Positions 46,528 through 58,500 of a stretch of 64,000 nt of DNA are shown here, piece by piece. The stretch's first letter is position 1, and each line of letters opens with the position of its first letter. Made by a program: the position numbers and the translations under genes. The notes below the pieces were generated by a model. The model saw nothing but the letters and a program-made list of their open reading frames with translations, had not been told where the DNA came from and made no database searches. Source of the DNA: Macrostomum hystrix (lineage: Eukaryota > Platyhelminthes > Macrostomidae); contig CATNEN010000015.1 in the NCBI GenBank assembly GCA_950097015.1, forward strand, positions 32,501 through 96,500, written 5' to 3'.

Positions 46528-49500
46528 CTTGAAAGAAAACAAGAAAAAAAATTATAGTCCATGCTTCCCCTCGATAATTCATGTTCCCCACTCGATAAGT
46601 CATGCTTTCCCCTCGATAAATCATGCTTTCCCCTAGATAATCCATGTTCCTTTCTCGATATTTCATGCTTTCCCCTAGATAATCCATGCTCCTTCCTCGA
46701 TATTTCATGCTTTCCCCTAGATAATCCATGCTCCTTCCTCGATATTTCATGCTTTCCCCTAGATAATCCATGTTCCTTCCTCGATATTTCATGCTTTCCC
46801 CTAGATAATCCATGCTCCTTCCTCGATATTTCATGCTTTCCCCTAGATAATCCATGCTCCTTCCTCGATATTTCATGCTTTCCCCTAGATAATCCATGCT
46901 CCTTCCTCGATATTTCATGCTTTCCCCTAGATAATCCATGCTCCTTCCTCGATATTTTATGCTTTCCCCTAGATAATCCATGTTCCTTCCTCGATATTTC
47001 ATGCTTTCCCCTAGATAATCCATGTTCCTTCCTCGATATTTCATGCTTTCCCCTAGATAATCCATGCTCCTTCCTCGATATTTCATGCTTTCCCCTAGAT
47101 AATCCATGCTCCTTCCTCGATATTTCATGCTTTCCCCTAGATAATCCATGCTCCTTCCTCGATAATTCATGCTTTTCCCAAGATGGATCATGCTTTTACC
47201 TCGAGAATTCATGATTCCCCTTCGATAATTCATGCTTTTCACTCGATAATTTATGCTTTTCCCCTCGATAATTCATGCTACCCCACTTGATAATTAATGT
47301 TTTTTCTTCAATAGGTCATGCTATTGTAAAGTATTATGTTATCCCCTGGAAATCTCATTTTTTCTCCTGGTAATCTCATGCGATATCTTAAAGAAATCGT
47401 GATATGACGTACGAGCTCGTAGATATCTAATGCTTTTCCCCACAATTGTTATTTACGTGATATCTCATGCTGCTCACTATTTCTATCTAGTACTATATTT
47501 TTTAATAATTCGAAGGAAAGCATTAAACTTATGTTTTTTTAATATAGAAAAATTCTGATTGCTTCCCAGCTTAGTTTTGAATAGTTCATAGCTTATTTTC
47601 AGGTTTAAACGATTGCAGCAATGCTCAAAACACTTTTACTTAAGTTAAAATAAATAATGCTAAAAGCTACGTGTGCTCGAACAGTTTTCATTGAGTTTTG
47701 AATCGAATAACGTTTGAAGCAATGCTTGAAAAAATAGCTAACGCATGCAGCTATGCTCAAATATTTCTAGTTCTGAATCTGATAACGCATGCAGCTATGC
47801 TCAAATAGTTCTAGTTCTGAATCTGATAACGCATGCAGCTATGCTCAAATATTTCTAGTTCTGAATCTGATAACGCATGCAGCTATGCTCAAATATTTCT
47901 AGTTCTGAATCTGATAACGCATGCAGCTATGCTCAAATATTTCTAGTTCTGAATCTGATAACGCATGCAGCTATGCTCAAATATTTCTAGTTCTGAATCT
48001 GATAACGCATGCAGCTATGCTCAAAAATGTTTCCTTCGTTTTAGCATCGAATAATGTTAAAAGCTACCTATGCTCGAACAGTCTTCACTGAGATTTGAAT
48101 CAAATAACGCTTGAAGCAATCCTTGACAAAATGTTAAAACTTAAAATTAATAACGCTTTTAGCTGTGCTCAACATATTTTTTCTAGTTCTGAATCTGATA
48201 ACACTTGCAGCTACACTCGAAAAACTTATACGAGTATCATTTTCTCACAGCGAGAACAGTAATAATAAAGCTAACAAATATTTGCTTCGACAGTAGCTAA
48301 TTGCAAGCGCTTACCCACTTAAACGAATACACGAACTTAAAAAACACTCACAAATAAAAAACTAATAAACAGGAACTTACGTTTTTAACTGTTGATGAAA
48401 GAAGATTAGAAGAAAAAGAGCAGTAACAAAACTGATGCTGAAATTCGACCTGCATTCTGCAAAATTATAAAAGTACTTTACTTCGAAACTAGATGAAAAG
48501 AAAGCGAAATGAAGTCCAGACAGGGTTTGAAAATATAAAGGCTGTAGTTTTCATTGAGCATCATAAACCCAACCATTGAAATCTGCTGTGTGCGTTTTTC
48601 TTATTTAAATCAAATCACTCAATCAGCCCAAGAGACAAATTTATAAACGCACGTACGGGTGCTAAAAGCAGTGACGCAATCCCATTCAATTGGCGGTATC
48701 GGGCCCTCTGTTCTGCTAACACACTCGCGGGCGAGAAAAGCAGTGACGCAATCCCATTCAATTGAGAGTATCGGCCCTCTGTGCAAAAAACGCACGCGCG
48801 GCTGAGAAAAAGCACCGATGCAATCTAATAAAACTGACAGTGTCGCGCCCTATTCTTAATAGGAAAAAATTACATTTGAAATATAGCAGCGAAATTCTGC
48901 TTTTTATAATATTTAGTGCATTTAGAATAAAGCAAATTTTTAGCAAATTTGCATGTACATGGTCATTGTGGTGGCACTTTTTAGAGAAAGAATCACGAAA
49001 ATCGGAGAATGCATTCGCTAGATCGACGATAAGACCTCTTTTTTATATTCAGTTAATTGCAATTCCCAGCCGTTAAAAAATGTTTTTTTGCTTATCCCTC
49101 GCCTATATCATCTCATAGGATTATACACTTTCCCTTATAAAATCTTCTCAAATTCAGCTCGGAGATAAAGACAACAGACCTGGCTCCACAGTGAGCAAAG
49201 GTTGCCAGACAGCAGCAGGGGCAGCATGTCGTAGCGCCGGTCAGCCAGGTAGATACTGGTGCAGCGCTGTCGGGCTTCAATGTCGCACAGCGAGTTGGCC
49301 TTCACAAAGTGGGTCACGTCTGCGATGTGCACGCCTAGCTCGATGTTGCCATTTTCAAGGCGCCTGTGGAGTTGGGGGCCTTTGTGGTAAATAACTTACG
49401 CGAGCTGTCAATTCAAATGAGCGTAAAATAACTTGGCTTAACGACAGAAATCTTTTTGTTGACAGAAAGAACGACAGAAATCACTTCACTTCCCGAGATT

Positions 49501-52500
49501 TCACATTCCCGCAACCAATGGAGTTTACTTTTCGAAATAAAAAATTTCCCGACAAATTTATTCACTTCCTATATTCATATTCTTAAATTTCCTGAGTGTA
49601 GTGAATTTATGGGATGTGAATTTTCTTGTCAAACGTTTCGAAGAAGTGATACTTGGGGTTTAAGATAGTGTTTGCCCAAAATATAGGGATATTTAAAGTT
49701 TGGCAGTTATAAAAGCACACTTAAAAAACTTCGATGACTTACTATGCAATACTATACTGATGCAAAAATTGAGGCATTGTATAAATTTATATTTAACTAA
49801 TTCGCAAGCTGAATTTCTTTCACAACAATTGAATCGGTCCAGCGGGTATTCACTGCTGTCGGAAGCGCACGACCCGATTTTGAAGTAACGAATGAAAAAA
49901 CTGGTTGGAACATCCAACGAGAAACCCGAATTCATTTTGAGAGTCCAAAAAATAAATTTCTCCGTCGATTTAAGAAAAGAAAACTTTGGCGGCTTAGACA
50001 AAAGGCACGGCTTAATTTTGAGTTACCGCAGCCGCTAGCAAGGCGGATATTGCCTCAGCCAAGAGCCTGTGTGCAGCCAATAGGCAGCACATGTCTTCTA
50101 TATACATAATTCCGACAGATTGGCAAGACAGTTACTTCCGCAAGACTTTTTAATTTCCGACCAACCTTCTAATCAAAGTTATTCGCCGACACCTGTGCCG
50201 GTTATGAATGAGACTCGCAGCCACAATCTTATTAAATGTTGGAGAAGGCAAGTTGGAACGCTTAACTTGGAAGCACGGAAGAGTTGGCGACGGCCTGCAA
50301 TCGAGCAAATCGCTGAACAGATATTCTTCGGCACGATTTGAACATACACTGCAACACTAACACACACGGCACCAATGAGGTCTGAGCAAGAATACTTGAG
50401 AGCAAGAGCAGGCTTAATTAAGCATGTGCCTTAAATTTTATGAATAGTTTTAGCCTATAAAAAGGCTAAATGTAATTTCTCAAGCACTGCGCCGATACAA
50501 TCGAAAGAGGCCGAACTATCGATTGAGTTACCGGCCACATTTTAATTCAAAACGTACTTCATACAGAGGACAATGCACTGGCAGGTGCAGATTCTGGTTC
50601 TGGCACTGCTGCTGCCAATCTGTTGCTTGGGCCAGCTCACTGAAGCAGAGAAGCTGGACGCCCTGCAATTTACTAATTTCCTGCGGCGAAATGTAGTGCC
50701 CAGGGCTGGCGACATGAATGGCGTGGTGAGTTTCAGCAGCAATCTCAACTAGGACTGGGCAACAATGTTCCCTGGATTGGGTTGCATTGTTGTATCACAA
50801 CTTGGGTTGGGGAAAACCGAATACCAGAAATATACTAGAAACATTCATAAACATTATAGAGAATAACACAGGCTGTCCTGATTATAACCCTCGTCATTTC
50901 CACAGCTGTGGGACAACAATCTAGCCCAGCTGGCGCAGGCCGCAGCAGATAAGTGCATCTTCCAGCACAACTATTACAGCCAGTACGCTAGCCTTGGAGA
51001 GAATGTGTACAAGGGTGGCAGGCGCAATATGTCTGAGATATTAATGTTTATGTTTCTGGAGAGGGAAAACTATGACTTCAAAACGGCTAAGTGCGACATC
51101 AACAACGGAAGCAAGTACTCAATGTTTACAACATGCGGCCACTACCTGCAGCTTGTGTCTGCCCATGTCACGCGCATGGGCTGCGGCCTCAAGCAGTGCC
51201 CAGATGGAAGTAACATTGTATTCTGCGAGTACAACAAGTGAGCGGGTGGCTTTAAAAAAGAGATCAGGAAGTCCGCCTGTTAGAGAAATGAGTAAACTAG
51301 AAAATAAACTGATTGTACTTCCATTTGCCATCACAGGGGCATCAGCAATCCACCGTACGAGGCTGGAGAGCCGGGAACCAAGTGCCACCATCTGATGGCC
51401 TCCTATACACAGAATGGTCTGTGCTACTACAAGGAGATCGGCGGAACTGCCCCGATCAGCGGCCAGCTAGGTTAAAATACATCATAGTATTAATGGAAAC
51501 AATACACTTATGATAAGCTCATGCCTAACCCGCTCACACTGGTGCATTTTGCAGACTGCAACCTGACTTGCCTGAACTACGGCAAGAAAGTATCAAACGA
51601 TTTCCAATGCTCGTGCGCCTGCCCGACTGGCTTTTATGGAATTCGCTGCGAGTGTAAGCCGACTGTATTTCCTTTTAGCGCCAATTATAATAACAAAAGT
51701 ATTAAAGCGATGTAGGCAGTCTTAAATTGGGGGGCTGGCTTCAGCAGCTAAGCAGAGCTTTTATCCAGCATCCGAGCGTATATATATGCAAGCTTCATTA
51801 TTACAATGGACTAAACCAGCCTGAAAAAAACGGTTGCAGTGAAGACCAGAGCCACTCCGACCGTGCCGAATGACTGCAAAGCTCAACTGGTTCATTGCAA
51901 AAATGGTGGCGTTCCCACAATGAACTCGGACCAGGTGTGCAAATGTGTCTGCCCAATCAACTATCGTGGAGACTCGTGTGAAGGTGATGCAGTCTTACTG
52001 CGCTACTGCAATGCTTTGTTATATACAGCAGCCAGTACAATACAACGAAAAGATTAAGAACAGAAAATCACTTCAGAATCACTTCATTTAAAACACTTCA
52101 GAAAACATCGCCCAGTTTGAAAACAGTGTCTTTTGGTACTTCGGAGAGTCTATGATATATAAAAGCTACTACCCCGTGAATCCGCAAATTGTAAGCTTAC
52201 TTTTCGCCCTCAATAATCACTGCAGACGTATAGCTGCAACGCATATGAAAAATTTTAGTGGACCGGAAAGTACGTGCAGAATACGCTTCAGTACTATCTG
52301 ACAACTTCGCTTAATAAATACTGCGAAGCGAACTACGCCGCGTGCTGCCCTGACGGAGGCAGCGCCACGAGCAAGATCGGCATCGTGGGGTACGGAGACC
52401 TCCTACTTACTGACAATTATCCACAGAACGTACTGGATGGATCGCTCAAGATCGGCGTGCACTACCGAATGCAGGAGTCAGTAGCCAGCACCTGTGGGGG

Positions 52501-55500
52501 TAGGTGTAGGCTGGCAACATAAGCTAGACAAGCGATACCATATTAAACAACTCAATGCCAACAGCGCTAAAAAGAATCAATTCTCTTCCCAGGAACCTCT
52601 GCGCCCTACGTGAACCGCAACGCCGTGCTGGCAGCAGCAGCGAACGCCAGCAGCAGCATAATGAGCATGCTGGTACACTATGCAGTGACGACGATCAAGT
52701 ACGAGTGAGCTATGACAGGAAGCTTGGCAACCGGCGATCTTTTGTAGTTCCCCAGTACTTTGGTGTTCAGATCTTCGCCTCTAATAGCAGAATGCAATTA
52801 TTGGCATCGCTTGTTCATGTCTCTCTTCTAGTGGTATATGGTTTTCCGAAAATTAAGAAATAAATGCTGTCTAATTTTAATTCTGCTTGTCACAATCAAT
52901 GTTTGAATCGCGGATAATGGCTAAAATATAGATCACTGAATAGATTTGCACGAAGCTCAGAGCGCAAATTTGAAGTATTTACAAGCTGCAGGAAACAAGA
53001 CTATCAGAACTTTCGTAAGCAGACACAAAGTTTCAAATGCGGCAAACAAATTTGTTTAATTGCTTAAAACATTTCGACACAAATAATTATAATTAGTGTT
53101 ATAATAATTAGAGCCTTAGTAATTTATTTACCAGCTAAGTAATTTATGACCTAGTCAAGTGCTAAACACATAGGAAGAGACTAATTTTCGGATAAGTACG
53201 ACGAAAATTGATCGTAAATTGATCACATTCACACACAGAGGCCGAGAACTAGCAAGCGGGTAAAGCAATAAATACGAAAATATGCGATAGGTTGGTTGAA
53301 TGCTTTCAAGGACATTGTCGAAAATATTTAAAATCGAATACAACTGCCCCCCCCAAAATACACACCCGGCAACTGCTGCACCAAAGTTCATTCAGCTGCT
53401 GAGCCAAGGTCCGGCTCAGAGACCGGATGCTGGTCGCACAGTTGCTGGACTGATCTGGACATTGGACATTACGGGGGCTGATCTGGGCAAACTGGGTCGA
53501 TTAAATACGAACATAGACTGAACAGCCGTTTACGTTTGTTGCCTTTGCCTATGCAAACGATTGCTAATATAGCTATAGCTCTTACTGAAGCAAAACAAAG
53601 CCGCAAATACGCTAATCACTTTCTGCAAGGCAGACAAAATCATGAGCTAAATATTTTTTATTCTCAAACCATTCTCGCAACGCAGAACTAACACTAGTGT
53701 ACCGGAGATTGTAAGCCGATCCAGTTTAGCGACTGAAAATTTACGAGGACGCCGGAGTTGAATGCGGAGGGGTGGGTGCGCCGCAATAATGAGCGGATGC
53801 CGAAGAGCAAATCGACTCGCCGGCCCCTGGAGAACTTATAAAATGCCCCGCAGCATCGGGCAGGCATCCAGAGAGCAGCAGGCGACTGCCTCCCGGTCCA
53901 AAAATTTCGCTGAGGTGAGAAAAGCAAGCAGAAGAACGATGATGCATCAGCTGGCCAGCCATTTAGGCGCAGTGCTGCTGCTGATCCTGCTCAGGACCAA
54001 AGCTGGCAGCTGCCGAATGACCGACGAGCTGCGGCGAGAGGCACTAGATGCGCACAACTATCTCAGGCGGAATGTGTTCCCCGAGGCCGTCGGAATGTCC
54101 CGGCTGGTAAGCTGCAACATTGGGATTTCTCTCAGAGCCTCTGGACCTCACTATTGTTTTGTAGTTGAATGCTGAAACTAAGAAAATCTCAACAGTAGAA
54201 ATTTCCCCTCCCCTAGGAAAAGACCACTGGGTATTTCAAATACCCACTGCCGACTTCACGATAGCCCCAAACCGAATGGAATGACCGATTTTCATGAAAG
54301 TCCACCGTGTAGATCGAAATTTTCCGCCCTTTACTATAAACTAACTTTGAAAGCCGTCCGAGGCAGCATCGTCGAGATATTCAGCGGTTTTTGTCGAAGA
54401 CCCTGGTGACAAGGACAACTAGCATTGCTCTGTATCGAACTCTATAGCGAATCCATTTTGGTTCAAAAATGAAAAAATAACAGCTTAATCACTTTAAATT
54501 AGTCAACAATCATAGCCGAATGATATGACGAAATATTGTGAGCAGAAAAAATGAGCCCAGAAACCCTGACGAGAATCTTTGAAAATCTCGACGATGCTGA
54601 TGTTTTGTGATTCTGGAAGTTGCTTGTTTCATCGGATAGATACTAAAATTTAGCCCGTGTTCTGAATTTCATGGCTGAATTGGTTGAATATTTTAAGAGA
54701 TACAGAAAAAAAGAAAATATTGGGTATTTGAAATACCCCCCGCGAGGAATTTGTACTCATAATGCTGTTAGAGATCTAACTCAAATGGTTAAGGTTAGTG
54801 TTTCCAGTCTAAAAGGTCAGAGCATTGAATGATGGTCAATTATTGGATTGGTTAGAATCATTACACAATTATTTATGTTTTATAGTAAGTACAAAAAGTG
54901 ACCGATTAGTTCGGTATTCGGTAAAACCGCTGATACACAAGCATGTCAGGCTCAATTAAATTGGGCAATAATCAGCTTAACTTAAACAGTTCAAAGACCA
55001 CACACAAGCGATTTTTGTTGAGAACTTAAGCTAGCAATATCAGCTCAGAACTCTCGCTGAAAAATATCAGCTCAAAACCAATGCTGTACATCATGCGCCC
55101 TACGCTATCTGCAGATCTGGTCGCCGAGCCTGGAAGCCCTGGCAGAACGGGCGGCTAAGACCTGCGTGTTCGAGCACAATACTGGCGCGGAGTACATGGA
55201 CAAGGGTGAGAACATGTACCTGGGCGGTAAGAGCAACTTCACAGAGATCCTGACAATGATGTTTCTGGAGAGGGAGCTGTACGACTTTGAGAACAGCCGC
55301 TGCCTGGCTGGCACAGGTGAGTACAAGGGTCCCTATGGATTCTTCAGCACCTGCGGTCACTACCTCCAGATTGTGAGAGCCGACATGACTCAGGTTGGCT
55401 GCAGCATCAATAGCTGCCGAGGCGCCGACGGCTCTACTAACAACCTGGCCGTGTGCGAGTACGAAAGGCAAGTGGCAATGATGATGAAGATGCTGAACTT

Positions 55501-58500
55501 GTAGGGTGAAGAAGGCTTGCGCTCAAAAGCTTTCTATCCTCTAGGTTACAGCTTCCTCCAGTCCGTTCATTGAAACTCTACTGGTTATTAATTTCATTAG
55601 CATTTTCATTTGCACCTAATCCGCAGTCTGTACAAGGAGCGACCCTACAGGGCTAGAAAGCCAGGCGAAGACAACTGCGACCTCTGCGGTTATGAAGGCT
55701 ACGCGACCAGTTGTGACAATGGAATGTGCAGCGTGCTGGACATTGAGAATCCTGTCAGTGAGTTTGGACTCGAGTATGGAACACTTATTAAAGTAAAGAG
55801 AAGGCTAGCCAGATAACACTGACACAAAGCTGCAAAATTTAACTGTTCACCCGCACCCAGGATCAAGCACGCGACGCAACTGTTTGAACTGCGGCCAGAT
55901 GCAGTACTATGGAGTGTATGACTTCTGCATGTGTGCCGACAACTTCTACGGCGACGTGTGCGAGAGTGAGCGACGTTATAGGACTATTGACAATGGGACA
56001 GAAATGAAATATCGAAATTTCCTAGAATTAAGCTCGTGTGTCATAAAAACGAAACATTGCAGAAAAAATCCAGAGCGTGCTGCCCAGAGATTTCGTGCAG
56101 TCGTGCGACAAGTGCCAGCAGGAGAACGTGCGCTGCCTGAACGGAGCGACACCTGTGGCTACTGACGACAACACCTGCCAGTGCATCTGCACCGACGGAT
56201 TCTCCGGGGCCTACTGCGAGGGTGAGTGTGTGTGCTGCCCAGTTTGCCAGTTCACTGTACTGCAGGATCCTGGCGCTAACGAAATCTTGCTGAATTACTA
56301 TAGTTGACATCGAAGAGGATCGAAATACACTGCAGCTGTACATTGGTGGAGAAAAGAGGTACATCAGCTACTACCCAGTGGACAAAGCCCTGGTGAGAGA
56401 CAGCATTTTACTTTCATTGAAGTGACGGATGGAAAATGTACGTGGGCCTGTCACCAACCCAAGAACTCATTGATTTAGTGGAACAGCGTCGAGCACGACT
56501 TCCTGCGCAAGTTCGAGACGGCCCTGTCAAACTACTGCGGAAGCGGGCCGGCCCGAGCGGGACTGAGCGCCAACTACCCGGTAACGACTATCAACGGCAG
56601 CCTGAAGGTTGGAGTGCATGCCAAGTGCGGTGAGTCAACACCGCAGAGTTTGGAGCGGTAAAGACAATAAAGGTGTCTGAACACAAACATCAGACTGACA
56701 AGCTCCCTTCCGTCACTGACTTGCAGGCCAGCAGTACATAGCCAAGCAGCAGCTTAAAGATGCCTATCGCGAGTCCGAAAAGTTCATCGGGTCCGCCCTG
56801 AATCGTGTCGGAGTTTCCGTTGTTCGCCTGGGCTGAGACAGTTTTGCATGTCGCATTGGTGTTGGTGGTCAGAACTGATATATGCATGACTGAGCGACAC
56901 AGTAGTTACTTGCACCGATAATAAATAAAGATTCAGGATTCAGGATACACACATGCAGCTGAATACACCTTGGACTGGATTATAACATTTAACCAACGAT
57001 TGGAATGAAAAATTTTTTATTAGACTGAGAAATCTGAGCCGGAAAAGTCGCACAAGATATCCGGCCTTAAACCCCACGACAGCAACAGTAACAGTACAGT
57101 CTGGACAGTACAGTCTGGACAGTAAATCTCACCTGACCGACAGCGTGTCGTCCACGTCAACGCATCCGATGGGGTCGATGCTGAATACAAGGTGACTCTG
57201 GCGCAGATCTCTCCGCTTGGCCAGCTCCTGTGGGTCTACCTGCCAAGGCTGACCCTCGATGACGGTGGGCAGCTCAGCCAGCTGCTGGGGCGAGAACTCC
57301 CTGACCGTCAGGTTGTGCTCAATCAGCAGCGCCTGAGTCTCGGTCTCCAGGTGGCCGACAGGGCCAAGCGGGCACACGAAATGACCGTTGGGGTACTGAC
57401 TGTCCGCCGGCCAGGCGTCGATGCGCACCACGAAGCGCTGATTGGCCAGCGCGGACGCCTGGCTGGTTGCTATGCGGATCTTCGGCACTCGGCGGTCCCA
57501 GGGCACGGCCAGGACTCGCTTGGAGGCGGTGCCGGCGTCCTTGGTGCCGCCATCGCCGGGGCCGGGCTCGATGGAGCAGACGTAGTCGCGCCAGTTGCGC
57601 TGCGCGATGCCGACAACGCGACCGGTGGGGACTGCAGAGGCCGCGTCCGCTGATGAAGTGCCCGAATGTGTCAAGCCGCCGTCAGCTTTGGCCCAGGAGG
57701 CCTTGGGGAGCAGCTGGACGCACACAATGTCGCCGTGCACAGCGCGGTTTCGATCCCGCTGCCCGATGATGAGGATCTCGCCTCTGCGGAGAAAGTTTCA
57801 GACAAGCTCAAGATCAGAAGAGCATTTTAGCTTCTCAGGACAGGACACAGGCTTTCTAGGATTGCAAAACAGGATCAATGGATCTAGTAGGCTTCTTAAG
57901 AGATTAGTTAGGATTCTAGTTGGGATTCTAGTTAGGATGTCTTAAGTTTCTGAAAAGGACTTCTCAGGATATTTTATTTGGATTTATTAGTTTGTGAACA
58001 AGATTTCTAAGGTTTTAAGGTTTCTAGACTGGATTTCCTTAAGTTCGAGGATATGAATTCGGATTTCTTGAGTTTATGGATTAGGATTTTATAAGTAGCT
58101 AGATTTTTACTTTTACGAACTCGATATGGAGTTCTCATATATCTAGATAATAACTTCTTTAAGTTTCGTATAATAACTTTTTAGCACGATAATCTACCTA
58201 AGGAATTGCTTACACAACTCAGCTTTAGGATTTGCAATTCGTGGTTAGGGATTAGAAAGCCCAAACTCTTCCAGCATTTCAAAGCTAACAGAACTCCAAT
58301 ATAATGACAAATGACTGCACAGCAGCATCTGATGGGACTCATGCGCGCACCTGGAAGCCTTCAGCTCGAGCAGCTGCGCCCCGCCGCTCAACGTGACCAC
58401 GGCGGTGTCCTGGCCAGAGGATTTGCGGTTCACGTGAAGGCAGCCTTGAAAGAACTGGCCGGACTTCACCCCGGCCTTCAAGCTCTCGGCCGACAGGTGC

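Larger units (their letters stand above)
44372..49179 (-). other. DIS3L intron 4, composite of several tandem repeats
   Basis: 4.8 kb between the donor (CAG|GTCTGT) of exon 4 and the acceptor (CACAG|GTGGAC) of exon 5. It holds, in plus order, a 25-bp array, a 21-bp array, an (AAGC)n run, a 42-bp array, a 44-bp array and a three-copy 73-bp repeat, each listed separately. No gene is seen; 48231-48630 and 48870-49170 hold nothing recognised. Confidence 0.85.

Noticed and set aside
44806-47242. Long frames in the 25-bp and 42-bp arrays ([30 protein letters not shown])
   Set aside because: Tandem-repeat artefacts inside DIS3L intron 4; several frames on both strands are open at once.
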